A stretch of 64,000 nucleotides of DNA. Origin: Cristatella mucedo (taxonomy: Eukaryota > Bryozoa > Phylactolaemata > Cristatellidae). The stretch is from contig WPIO01000034.1 in assembly GCA_009760855.2 (NCBI GenBank), positions 3,589,501 to 3,653,500 of the forward strand, given 5' to 3'. A program made the position numbers and the translations under genes. Position 1 is the first letter of the stretch. Each line of letters starts with the position of its first letter. Below, piece by piece: positions 45,064 through 57,600 of the stretch. The notes below the pieces were generated by a model, which worked only from the letters and a program-made list of their open reading frames with translations, made no database searches and had not been told where the DNA came from.

Positions 45064-46701
45064 TGTAGCGCCCTGCTGGCTTTGGCTGAATTTTAGCGCG
45101 AACAAGAGCTGTTCGGCGGCGGGCTAGAGCCCCTTTGTCCTGGAGCAGTGAGCCAGAGAGGAGCGTCAGTGCGGTTAGAGAGGAAGCGCTTAAGAGCAAG
45201 CCAGGAAGCTCTCCGACCAGCGGTGGCGAGTCGGCCTTTGGAATTGGTCCGATACCCGCGGGAGCGGCTGATCGATGTTGGCTGGCCTGTCAACCTTCGC
45301 CATCACTCTGTCCAAAAAGAATCGTCTGGAACCCATTCGCCATTCAAGCTGGACAGAGGGAACATTCCAGTGGCCTAGTGCCGGTATTAATTCCTCACCG
45401 TAATGGGCCATGGTGTCGGGCCCAATACCACTAAGCTCTTGCCCCATTGTCTCAGCCAAGTATTTAAGAGTCGAGCGACGCTCGCTCTGGGTCTTTTTGC
45501 CTCGTGTCTTTTGTCTTTGGTCCGGCTCTGCGCCTCGACGCCGTCGGGCACTCGTTTCTCTGAAAGCGAGGGAGGAGGGCGGGCTGTCCGCCGACGATGG
45601 ACGGAACAGGACGAGACAGCTCTAAGAGGATTCGGTGGAACTCCACCGAAAACGGTCGTATCGCGCCCGGGCTGGCATTTTGTGTTTTGTGCGTTCGCGC
45701 TAGCACGTGGTCTCGGCATAGGGATTTGCCGGTGCGAGCTAGGCGTAGTTGGCATCTGTGGAGCCCTAGTTCTCCGGGTAGGGTTTGGGCTCCGGTTCGC
45801 GCTTCAGTGTGGAGAAGTATTTCCTCCGCAGGAGTGCTTGAGTTGGCGTGTGTGGAGTATTCCTGCCGCACTGGTGGAAACCGAGTTCTAGTTCCCGGTC
45901 AGGGTTTAGACTCTGGTTCAGGCTCCGTCTATTTGGGTCGTTTCCCATTATACTCGTAAGCAGCCCCAGTGTGGAGAAGTATTCCCTCCGCAAGAGTGCT
46001 CGAGGTGGCGTGTGTGAAGTATTCCTGCCACACTGTTGGAAACCGAGTTCTAGTTCACCGGTCAGGGTTTAGACTCTGGTTCGGGCTCCGTCTATTTGGG
46101 TCGTTTCCCATTATACACGTAAGCAGCCCCAGTGTGAAGAAGTATTTCCTCCGCAAGAGTGCTTGAGTTGGCGTGTGTGGAGTATTCCGGTCGCACTGGT
46201 GGAAACTGAGTTCTAGTTCACCGGTCAGGGTTTAGACTCCGGTATGCGCTTCAGTGCGGAGGAGTATTCCCTCCGCAAGAGTGTTTACGTTGGCGTGTTT
46301 GGGGTATTCCCTCGGCACAGGTGGGAACGGATTCCTAGTTCACCGGTTAGGGTTTAGGGTCCGGGTCGCGCTTAGTGTGGAGGAGTATTCCCTCCGCAAG
46401 AGTGTTGGTGCAGTTGAGAACGTGCGAGGAGTGTGGAGATAAAGCTGAACTAGACGCGCAGCGACTTTGTGCGCTTGCGAATAAAGTTCAGTAAAATCCC
46501 CAATTTGTGTGTCTCGCTTCCAATTCACGCCGCGGACTCACGACCCCCTTTAGTAACGGTAAGCAGGTCAGCACCAGAAACGCTCGTTTCGTGGCGGCCA
46601 GCTTACTGCGCGTAGGCGCGCACCGGACGGCATTAGGCGATAGGCTACGCCGCTAGGTAAGCGGCTGGTCAAGCCTACCCCGCCGAGCCTTCGGCGTTAC
46701 A
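45064..46701. mobile_element. Solo LTR, 1638 bp
   Basis: Ends are TGTAGCGCC and GGCGTTACA, a 9-bp terminal inverted repeat with one mismatch. ATTC is duplicated on both sides (45060-45063, 46702-46705). The unoccupied form of the same LINE site is at about 40.73 kb. The interior has diverged ~180-bp tandem repeats (about 45800-46410) and AATAAAG near 46480. There is no coding domain. The parent family is unknown; the ends and duplication length fit many LTR retrotransposons. Confidence 0.85.
45800..46410 (+). repeat. ~180-bp tandem repeats inside the solo LTR
   Basis: Three to four units, each with GTGTGGAGAAGTATT, CCTCCGCAAGAGTG, a GAGTTCTAGTTC block and CAGGGTTTAGACTC. Later units are shorter and more diverged. 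Confidence 0.85.
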
Positions 46702-46854
46702 ATTCTATCTTGTCTGGGCGACCGAAAAAAAGCCATTTACCCTCTGTACCGTGATGAATATGGCTGCAAGGCTGGTCAACATGTTCCAGAGGTTCAGCCA
46801 TGTGTCTTCTTTTCAGCAGGAGCTCCGGTGGACAAAAATATCAAATAATTCATC

Positions 46855-47088
46855 CTAACATTTAACTAATAAATAAATAATTAATTAAAATAATCTCTTT
46901 AATTAATCTCTATTCAGGCGCGCGTCAGCTTAACCTCGGTCGCTTAAGGCGAGCACCTTAACTTCTGGGTTAAACCAGCGACGATAGTGCTTACCAAGTT
47001 GCCCTTGAATTCAAAGCTTCTGTCGGACTTCAGAATCAAATCTCGTAGGGCGCTATAAAATGTATATTATGTTATTATTATTATTACT
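46855..47088. mobile_element. SINE2 antisense remnant plus sense tail
   Basis: Antisense TTAATCTCTATTCAGG and GCGAGCACCTTAACTTCTGG, then a sense tail GTAGGGCGCTATAAAATG with an ATT repeat. A rearranged pair. Confidence 0.55.
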
Positions 47089-47099
47089 GGTCACGCGAT

Positions 47100-48253
47100 C
47101 GGCCGCCGCAGTCTCCGCACAAACGCCAAGCTTAGCCTCCATTGTTTCGGCTCTAGCAACGCTCCTCGCCGCCATAAGTCAAAAGTCTTGGCTTGGACCG
47201 GAGCCAAGACTGGATGCCGCGGCAGCTTTCTCGCCGACGCAGGCAACGGCCGCAGCAAGTGTCAGCCGCTGCCGTGCGGCGCCAGGCCGATGGGTTTTAG
47301 GCGCCGCTTATTCGAGCGTGCGCACGCGCTCGTATTGTTGCCGCAATTTGCACAGCCGCTCTCTCGCGGCCGCCGCGCGCAACGGCGACCCGGGCGAGCG
47401 CAGGAGCTCGTCCGCTCGCCCGGCCCGGTGGCCCACCGCCAGCCTCGGCAGCGCCTCACAGCGAGCGCCTCGCCGCCGTGGGGTACGAATCGCGAGAATT
47501 GTTCGACTCGCTCGTTGAGCCGTCGTCGAAGTGCGCGCGAGACCCCTTGGTCGCACAGCAGAGCTACGGGCGAGAAGTAGCCGCCGGTCGAGCGCTGGGG
47601 GAGGGGGCGGGCGGGCGGAGCGCCTGAATCTACCAGCGTCGTCGCCAAGCGACGGAGGCGGATTCGCGCCAGCCCCGCAGCCTAGGGTTGACCGCCGGGA
47701 GGAAGCCGCCCACCGCCAGCACCCGATTCCCGTAGCGGGGGGGGGGGGTGGGTGATGATGCGAGCCAACATCACCGCCCCCCCCCCCCCCCCCCGCTCGA
47801 TTGGGCGCGAACGCGACCCCCAACATCACTCGCGCTCGATCGCTCGCGAACACGCCGCTCGACTTGGCGCTTTCTTCGGCCGGCGCGAACCCGCCGGTGC
47901 CCAATGGCGCCCAACGGCGGACGGCCCGAGATTGGGCACAGCCGCACGCGAATGCCGGGTAGCCGCGTCAGCAGGCAGATTTCGCCGCCGCGGCGGCTAC
48001 CTCCCCCCACGGACCAGCAGACCGCAGACGAGCAGGGCGAGGCAGGACAGAGGGCACGAACGAGTCGCGCGCGATTCTCGGCGCTGCCTTGTTCTTGAGA
48101 CCGCTGCCGCCTGATAGCGAGAGCACCTGGAGCGCACCAATTGCCGGAGCCGGGGGAAGCCGGCGGTAGGCGGCCGACGGAACGCGCCCCCATTGCCGAG
48201 CGTCCAAAGAGCGACTCGCGCATCATCTTTCATTCGCTGCGTCGGTGTCGCGA
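47100..48253. other. GC-rich region upstream of the transporter start
   Basis: A very GC- and CpG-rich kilobase with C and G homopolymers (47738, 47779). It directly precedes the transporter start codon and probably holds its promoter and 5' UTR. No TATA box or exon boundary could be fixed. Confidence 0.45.
47262..47648 (-). pseudogene. Possible minus-strand coding remnant
   Basis: One frame reads ALRRRLNERVEQFSRFVP; another, offset, reads AAAARERLCKLRQQYERVRT and stops. They would join in one frame but for a 14-bp tandem duplication (GAGGCGCTCGCTGT) near 47450-47480. This could equally be chance coding character in GC-rich promoter DNA. No family is recognised. Confidence 0.2.
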
Positions 48254-48464
48254 ATGGCTCCGAAGACGAGGGTGGCTCGCGCGGAGCTCGACAGAGGCTA
48301 CGCATGGGTCGTGCTTGCTGCCGTCTGCCTCAGCCAGTTCCTCTCCATCGGCATGACGTTCACGTCGGGCGTTTTCTTCGTCGAGTTCCTGGACGCCTTC
48401 GGGCAGAGTCGGAGCGCCACTGCGTGGGTCGGCTCCATCCACGTGGCGCTCGCCACCGCCTGCG
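48254..48464 (+). CDS. Transporter exon 1 (residues 1-70)
   Basis: ATG at 48254 with G at +4. Encodes a short cytosolic N-terminus, TM1 (YAWVVLAAVCLSQFL) and the start of TM2 (AWVGSIHVALATAC). The donor is GTGAGT, in phase 1. Confidence 0.92.
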
Positions 48465-50822
48465 GTGAGTGGCAGGCAGCAGTCCGGCGTCTGGCGGCGG
48501 CGGCTGCGCAGCCGAATGGCTAGCTAGCCGCCCATTTCAGCCGCCGATGCTCCCCTCCCCCCACACGATCTGGCAGTTCGCACGTGAGAGAGAGAGAGAG
48601 ATGGCTGCCTCCTCGTGCCAGGTCTCATCGGCTCGCAGCGATTACCTCACTCCCCCGAACGGCCTGGGTCGAGCTAAGCGATTCGCTCAGCGTGCGACCT
48701 CGATCTCGGCGCCTCGCCCAGCGGCAGCCGAAGCCGCTGCTGCTGGCCGGGCCGCAAAGAACCAGTAGGCGTTACGTCGCGTGATCGATTCGTCGGTCAA
48801 GGTTGTCCGGATCGCCCGCCGGGCGCCGGGCGTCGCCGCAGATCCGATCCCCGGTGCAGACCCGCAGTGGGCTCTGCGGTGACGCTCAGGCGTTGCTGGC
48901 CATCCATTCGCAGTAATCGTGCTAAACATCGTAGGCGGTACGCACGCGACGAGATCAGAGAGTGTAAGACGCCTGTCCACGACTGCCTCATCGCCGAGCT
49001 GCCGGTCTTCTGACGTGACTGACCTGTGACCTTATTCCGAGAGTTGCTTACAGAAGCAGGTTTGGCCCACTGCTTTAAGGTACTCGCCTTTGGCGACCAT
49101 GATCAAAGTGAACGCACTTGATGGCCGAGGTCGAGGGCTCGAGCCCCGTGGCACATGTGAAGAGTTGATTGGAGATTAACTTCTTTTGGGGCACCATGCA
49201 ATCAATTACATCTAAGTTAAGCCATACGGACTCAGATCAGGTCTTGAAGGTCGCTCGATAGTTGCCATTTGCTCCTACCCTATGGCCGATATCCGGTATG
49301 CCGATATCCGGCCGTATCATGTAGGTTCTCTCAGAAAGACTTGCCGAACCTCAGGCGAGCCTCCAACCCGAAGCCGACCGCGATATGATTGATTGGGTGG
49401 CGCTGCTATAAAAGTCAAGGTCAGCTGATTCAACGAAACCTGGCTTATATAGCTGCAGACGAGCCTAGTCGTGCTATCTCTCTTGCTTGGAGTGGATGAT
49501 AAAGAGTTACATGTGCAGAACTCAAACCCGCAACCTTTGACCTTCTTATTCCTCAGCTCCGGATCCCAAGAAGAAGAAGAAGACGGTGCACATGTAGATG
49601 GGAGTGATGTGCAGGCAGAGACAGAATGTCAGAGTGCAGAGACAGAATGTCAGCTGCTCGCGAGCGTCGTCGATAGTCTTTGTGACAGTAGAGATGTCTT
49701 GTCGCGAGAAGGAGCTCGTGCAGCTAACTGGGGGAGGAGCGCTGGAAGAGAGAACTGCTTCAGCTATCTCAGTTTAGGGACCTTCAGAAAGGACAATGAA
49801 GTATTCCTTAACTGGAAAGAAATAGGACAGATAAAGGCAAACAGATAAAGGTCATTCACGGCTGAGGCACTCGATGCAATTCAGATTCACTGGCTGCCTT
49901 GGAGGACTTATAGGCAAAGTCAGGGAAGACAGTCACCACTGAGAAAGCAAACGAAAGTTAAATCGGGGATGAGAGTAAGATAGCACAGGAAGAATATATC
50001 AGGTAGTTGACCAGCCAGCCGAACTAAGGCACAGCTGGACATGCATCCCATAGCTGTGTAAAGAAAACAAAACACTGCCTGTGGTGTCATCATCAGGAGT
50101 TGAAGGAACTCCCAACGTATGAACTGCAGCCAGGATGTCCAAACGAGTTTAGTTAGACGCAGCTCAAAACAAAGTTCGTAGTTGAATTTAAAGGCAGATT
50201 TATGAATGTCGTAAGGCCTCATTCCAGGTTACCATTTCGTTAGCAAGCAAGAGGAACGGTCATGTCGTCATCGAGAGATTCACCCTTGACCTTGGAAGCA
50301 AGAGGCAAGAGCCCCTTCGAGCCGTCAGTGGCTGTGACCTGTGTGACCTGTGTGACCTTCTTCCTGTCCTTCCGGCTGCTCCTACTACTACTACTACTAC
50401 CGGTCGCTAATAGGCACACTAAGAAGCTAAGAAGTACAACTCACACGGTCTGTCGCCTTCAGGGAGCAGCAGCACAGCTCTCGGACGATCGGCTAGCCAC
50501 TGGAGGAATACGCTTCTTTGTGAGTGGGATAGCAGATTGAATAATCACAGCCCATTTATCGGTCACTTGCTAAAGCGTCACGCCTCAGTTACATCAAAGC
50601 CTCATAGGTGCATAAGCCTGCCGTACAGTGCATTGATGAACAGCAATTGAATGATCAAACCAGCATGGCCAGCAAGCCATCATTACCAAGCTACAAGCCT
50701 TTATATGGTCGCAAGGGATGCACGTTCTGTGTGTATATCTTTATTGAGCATAGTGTATGTGGGCGAACATGTGTGCGTGTGTGTTGTGTGTGTGTGTGTG
50801 TGTGTGCGTGTATGTGTGTGCG

Positions 50823-50863
<41 letters not shown>

Positions 50864-53800
50864 GTTTTGTGTGTGTTGTGTGCGTTTGTGTGTTGTGTGC
50901 ACGCGACACCTGCCCTAGTGCTTGTGTATGCGCACATGCACGGTATGTGTGCATGTGTATGTACACGTGTGCACTCGTCACTTGTGAGCATATAAATAAA
51001 TAAATAATAAATAAATACTAGCTGATTTAACAGCCTCTTTTGTATAGCGACAGAAGAGCCTGTAAGGCTATCACCACAGCTTGCAGTGGCAATAAAGGAT
51101 CGCCCACCGCAGGATTCGAGCCCATGACATCGGGACTGAGGTCGTGAAAAGCAACCGCCTTACCTAGTGAGCCATAACGACTCATGTGAGCTAAAGCACT
51201 GGCCTTCAGAGCCAGGCCCTCCAAGTATTTGGAAGAACATTTGAAGTCTTTTAAACAACTTTGCATAGTGTCTATCTTTGAAGTTTCAACTTTCGTTACA
51301 TCCGAAATTTGTCACAGAAGTTGAAAGAATGGCATTCTCTTGTCTCATAAGGAAAGACCTTTTGCATACAATGTACATTGGCAGCTGCTTATTCAGAGAG
51401 AAACAAAAATAAAGAATAGTGAGAAAGAAAGAGAGAGAGGAAGAGAGTGGGAGAGGGAGGGTTAAGATGGGAGAGGGAGAGGGAGAGGGAGAGGGAGAGG
51501 GAGAGGGAGAGGGAGAGGGAGAGGGAGAGAGGGAGAGGGAGAGAGAAACAGTGAGAGACAGAGAGAGAGACCTCTTCGAAGAATTTTGTTGCGACTCGCA
51601 ACTCAATAGGGCAGTGCAGCCGAACCAAACAAAGCAAATTTAAGAAGCTGGCTGCTGGCACTGGCCGTTCTGGTATAATGCAGGCACCACACTTACCAGT
51701 CGTCTGCAAGCGATCGGCACACTTAGATCTGTGTGTAGGCCTTGACCTTGATTGCTTAGACTTTGTTGCTGCTCCATTTTCCAATTTCGATATTCCTACC
51801 CACTCTCAGAGCAGTGGCGCCCTCTGTATAGCAGCCGGCTGCAGCTGCACTACCTCTAGTTTGCCTTTGAATGCATCTTCGGCACCGAGGAGGCACACGC
51901 TGCACACGAGGAACAGTGCACAATCTGGTCGTGGAGTCCAGTGGCTGCAGCAGTGGTGGCGAGTAAGCCGCAGTGCTGGCATGTCACGTGACGTGACTCG
52001 GTGAACTCAATTGGCTTTATTGAGCAGTGTTGCCGATCGATGGCCGGTTGGCCCATACTTGTTGCAAAGCCGGAGAGCATGTCCTACTGCTCGTTATCGT
52101 GCACACGCTGGCCGCACGCGGCCGACGACTGCAAGCACGAGCGGCAATTCTTAGCAATTATCAACCGACGAATAGTCAATTAAGATATCTGATGCGAGTG
52201 GATTGATGGCCTGCCTCACATGCTAGCTTTTGCTACAAGTCATCTCCCTGGGAGAGCTAGGGGGGGCACAGGGGCGGTGCTACAGATCGGCTGCCTGTCG
52301 TGTGCTGCTTTTCATTTTCATTTACTAAAAGAAAAAAGAGCGTTAGCGTTTGCTATTGCTGCCGCTTGCAGTGGGCTGCAAAGGATCGTCCACTGCACGA
52401 CTCGAACGCATGACGTCGCGGGCGTAAAGGGCCAGCCATCCATTCCTCAGCAAAGACCCGGGCAATAGAATGAGCAGCACCCGAGCACCCGCTTTTGGCA
52501 GTTCGCCTATACAAGCAGAGCTGCTCCGGAAGTGCGAACGTGTGAAGTGGATAATTCCTAAGATCAGCTCGTGAAGATTATCGTATGCTGGTCTGAATAG
52601 ATTAAGCGATGCCCACATCTAAGAGCGGATGCGATGTCAGGCCTGCCGGCGGCGAGCCCTTCGAGGTGTGCCCGACACTGCTGCAGCTGCTGTCAATGAT
52701 GAGTTGACCGTACTTCCAGCCGTAGGTCTCTAGGCTATTACGTGCACGATCGCAGGCAGGATATCCGGGCATTGAAAACCCTGCACCGTCTTTCTGGTCC
52801 ACCCGTATGAAGTAAAAGAAAAGATTGGGAAAAGACGAAGCCGAAAAACGACAGTCTCGTTTAGCGGCTGGACGACGACCTTGGCAGCTGTCACCTTTCA
52901 CACTGCTAGCATGGGGAAATGCACGAGTGCCGCGAAGTTCTGAGGCGGAAGCGCTCGGCGAGCAAGACTCGCTGTGCCAGTTCGCTCGGTCAGCTTGGAC
53001 GGATCCTCAGGCGGCACGCCCTCCTCCACATTTTGCCACGCCCTCCTTCCTAGCCATTTGGCTGGGAAGCTGAAGGAAACTTCTCGTTTGTGTGCTGTAT
53101 CTGGGCCAGATTACTACAGCGTTATATACATATATATTATTAGCGGCTCCTAAATTACAATCGCTAGTTACCTGATACGTCGTAGGCAATAGCTTAGAGA
53201 GTATATAACGACGACCGCCTGTGTGACTATAAAGGACAGCCGCAAGCTGCGCTGGGCACCGTTGGCGCTGCTCGCACGCGGACACACCCTTTGTTAGGTT
53301 CATTGCAGCTCGGACTCGTTAACACCGTACGGGCGCTCTCTCGATCGCCGCCGCCGCCGCCGCAGCGAACCGCTGCTGCTGCTGTCGTAGGCGGTACTCG
53401 CGTCGGTGCGGCTTCCGTCCGATTGGCTAGCGCTACCAGCGCCTAGTTCGCTAGCGCTTCTAGCCGCGCGCCGTAGAGGCTTCTCAATGAAGCCCTTGGG
53501 CCGCAAACCCGGCGCTCGTCGTCGTCGTGTCGTCCTTGCTCCGACGCGCGACGAGCAGCGAGCTCTTGCGCGAAGTCGGAGCGTTGAAGTCCGGCTCGCG
53601 AGCTTCGCGTCGCGCATCCGCGCGCGTGCGCGTGACGATGGAAGCGGAGGGGCGCGGCAGCGATGTCGCGCATCTACGAGTACTGGCAGCCACTGTGAGC
53701 GAGCGCCGCGTTTGTGGCGACAGACATAAGTCGAAGAGTCGCTCTCGTCGCAGCATCGTCGTCAGTGCAGGGCGCCAGCTAGCGCCAGTCAGCCTGAGCC

Positions 53801-54582
53801 GCAAATGGCAAGGGAGACAGTCTTCTTGCAATCCCCTGGCGGCGGTGTGCGGGCGAGAAAGTGAACGTAGACAGTAGAAAGCAAAGTTTGAACGTAGACA
53901 GCAGCCGGTGGCGAAGAAACTCAGTAAAGTTAGACATATTTAGCACGTAAGCTTTAGTCTTTGTAGCAAACGCTGGTAAACCTAAAGCACGAGGCAATAA
54001 TTAGAGTTCGATTTTCGGCGGACAGAGTCGCTTTGACCTTTGGCCTCTGTTGACGAGGGTGGGCGAACTCAATTCCAATCTAGGAAGAGGCTGGCCTCTC
54101 TGCTTAGCGTTATTCATAACTACCTAACTACCCACTTTGATTTGCGAGGTTCCTTTGCTGTCTGGAAAAATTGCGGCGACCGTATGGCGGAAGTAGACGC
54201 GTGCTTCTTTACGTGGAAACGCGTCAGTGGGGGCGGGGCGCGCGACGCTCGTCTCAGGTTTGCCTAGCGTTTGCAAACATCCGGCCTCGTCTGCAGACGG
54301 ATGGCCAGCTGCATGCTGCGTTTTGACGCCAGACCGCTCGCCGCCAGCCAGCGAAGGTGCACGACAGCGTCGCCTCGGCGGCATGCAGCTGGTCTTCCAG
54401 CCTCGACGCTCGGTTTGCGACGCGGTACGAGACCGCGACCGCGACTTCGAAGCTGCTCGAACATTCTGGTGCCGCTGCTGCTTTTCAGCGCCGTGCGGTC
54501 ACCCCGATTCGGGACGACGACGCTTTTGAGAATAACAACTTAACAACTATTTACTGTACGGATATATATATATATATATATA

Positions 54583-54616
<34 letters not shown>

Positions 54617-57600
54617 TATATAGTATATATATATATACTATGCGGATATATATATATATATGTATATATGTGGAAGGTATGAATATATATATATATATAT
54701 ATATATTTACATAAGATGTGAATATATATATATATATATAAATGTATTTATTTATTTATAAAGTGCAGGTTAACTTCTTTCACGAAATACATTGGCCTGA
54801 CGTTCAATGTTATCGGTCTAAGGCCGGTCGGAGCTTCAGTTATCTATCCGTCGCCTCTCGCCAGGGGCGGCAGCTGCGATCGCACCGTCGCTCCCCGAGA
54901 GCTGTTGCTCGTTCGCATGTGCATTACGCCCGGCTCTCATCAGCCGTTCAGCGAAGCGTTCGCATCGTCCGCGTGAATTGCGTCGCGTGCTTTTATGCGC
55001 CGTCAATGTGCACGGTAACGTACAGCCGACAATGTGCACGGTATTGCTAGCCGAGTGGCACGCTTGCTTGCTTGGCCAGTACATGCGTGGTGCCTGCAGG
55101 ACGTTTACTTCTCTTGGGGTACTTAGCCAGCAAATACAGTCTCGGTTATGTATGGCGCCAGCTCACGTTCTGCTACGGGCACTGTGTCATCAATAACAGG
55201 CTGCTCAACCTTGTCGCCAGCGTCTATTTATGTTTACGTCAAATAAAAACGTTTTGAGCTAAAACCTAAATCCTCAAACCAAAACCTAAAACCCAACGAA
55301 AATACAAAATCTAAATTACCCTTCCAAAAACGTACGATCCCTAGACACTACACGCAAAATACTAAACGCTAAGCTAAAACGATAACTCGAGAGCGTGTTC
55401 ATTCAATGCAAATATATACGGGTGCCGGCGACAATGTCGAAACAAAATGAAAACAATATTAGCTGATCTAACAGCCTCATTTTGTAGCGGCAGAAGAGCC
55501 TTAATGGCTATCACCATCGCTTGCAGTTGGCAATAAGGGACCGTCGACTAAAGGATTCGAACCCTCGACTTCGGTCAGCGAGCACCTTATCACCTGGGCT
55601 ATGTAGAACAGCATGCTATGGGCACTGTGCCCATAGTAGAGAGTGAGCTGGCTCTGTGCATATACGACGCCGTTTTAGCTGGCTTTCCTGTTGTTATTTT
55701 TATTGCGATGCGCGCCATTTGCACCATGGTAGGGCTAGCTAGAGAAGCTGTGAGCGCTTCGCGGCGCACTCTGTCGCTTCCTGAATGAGGCGCGCTCTAT
55801 CGCTTCCTGAATAAGGCTCACGCTCTATCGCTTCCTGAATAAGGCTCGCGCTCTATTGCTTCCTGAACGAGGCTCGCGCTCTATCGCTTCCTGAACAAGG
55901 CTCGCGCTCTATTGCCTCCTGAACGAGGCTCGCGCTCTGTCGCTTCCTGAACGAGGCTCGCGCTCTGTCGCTCCCTGAACGAGGCTCGCGCTCTGTCGCT
56001 TCCTGAACGAGGCTCTCGCTCTGTCGCTTCCTGAACGAGGCTCTCGCTCTGTCGCTTCCTGAACGAGGCTCGCTCGGTCGCTTTCTGAACGAGGCTCGCT
56101 CGCTCTATTGCTTCCTACAGCCGATCGGCTTCTTTGTGCGCTTTTCGTTTCCGCGACCGTCGGCCACGAGAGGTAGAAGGAAACGCTCTACTTTTGCTCG
56201 ATCGCCGCCGCCGCAGCAGCCGCAGCAGCAGCCGAGCCGTCTTCGCGCTCGCCCGGCGAAACCGTTAACGCTCGTCATGAGCAGCTTGACCGCTTGGCAG
56301 CCGATGGCGGCGGGCGGCGGCGGGCTGCGAGGCGCGCCGCGCTCTAAAGCGGCCACCTTCGCACTGGCGATGCGGGCAGCGACGCGCTGCGGTGGCGGCG
56401 GATTTGCAGGACCTCTGGTCACGCTGGCGATGAACAAGTTCGGCATCCGGAGCACGGTGATCGCTGGCGGTCTGCTCGCCTGCCTCGGACTCTGCACGTC
56501 CGCTCTCGCCCCGAACATATGGGTTCTGTACGTTACCTACGCACTCGCCACAGGTAAGCTCGCGCCTAGCGCGCGCTGCCGAGCGCTGAGCGACTCGATC
56601 GAGCGGCTCGAGGATCGCTACTATCGATCCGATCGCTCGATCAGATCTGATCGCTCGATCAGATCTGATTGCTCGATCAGATCTGATCGCTCCGAGGATC
56701 TCGTCCCGAGCGGCAGCTCTGCTGCTGCCGCCGCCGCCGCCGCCGCAGAGGCTTCTGCAGAGGAAGTACTCGGCCACGAACGAACGACCCGGCGGCGCTC
56801 GCCGCAGCGGGCGCTCGCAGCGGCGAGCGAGCGCCCGCTTCGCCGGTCGGCGAAGCGGGCGCCTCTAATCGCGGCCAACGAGTCGCAGCTGCTGCCTCGA
56901 CGCACGCTGGCTGGCGCATCGGCCTTCTGCTCCTCGAGCCTGCTGGGTGAATGGCGGTACCTTGCGAACCGAGCTTCCGGTTCTCCGAACGGCGGCGGCT
57001 TTCTAGACGACGTTCGCATGAGCTTCCGGGAGTGGCTTCTCTCGTGTGGAGTTTCAGACGTCCCTTCGGCGGTAGCAAGGCGATCGAGCGCAGTGCAGAG
57101 CAGCCACACCCACTTAATAGAATACGTTCAAGCTCTTAGTATAAAACATTCTATTCGACTGTCGGAGAGGGCCGTATGTATGTACGCTAGCTAGTAGCGC
57201 CAGCATCTGCTCGCTGGCCCAGAGTGGCCCAGAGTGCAACTGGCTCGTTAGAAGACGGAAGCGCCTCCGGACTAACTATTCCGTACAATGGCCTGAGCCC
57301 GTGAACAATCGCGGATAACTCCCACTGTGTGCTGTGGAAGATGTGCCCGAGTGCTTGCTGTGACGTAGCTGGTGAGCCCGCCCCGCTGACTGCCAAGCGT
57401 ATAGCTTTTAGTTGATGGCGCACGGATAAATAAATATAAATATAATTCATTTATATATAGCGCCCCAAGAGAACTTAATCTCTATTCAGGTGCTTCACAT
57501 ATGCCTCAGGGCTCGAGCCCACGACTTCAGTCAGACCTTAGTCGGGGCGAGCACCGTAACCGCTTGACAAAACCAGCTCAGCGGTTAAGGTTACATTGCT

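Larger units (their letters stand above)
44915..46800 (+). mobile_element. LINE fragment split by the solo LTR
   Basis: 44915-45063 matches 40580-40735, and 46702-46800 continues from the same point (AATTCTATCTTGTCTGGGCG), reading on into RLVNMFQRFSHV-like ORF2 residues. Confidence 0.7.

Noticed and set aside
45403-46442. Several ORFs of 60-160 residues
   Set aside because: They lie in the solo LTR and mirror its tandem repeats; no domain is recognisable.
55768-56119. CRISPR-like array
   Set aside because: The units are contiguous 28-bp tandem repeats without spacers, in a eukaryotic intron.
56136-57194. 352-residue plus-strand ORF as one exon
   Set aside because: Only 56410-56553 shows transporter helices and is bounded by ATTTGCAG and GTAAGC; the flanks are GC-rich intron that lacks stops.
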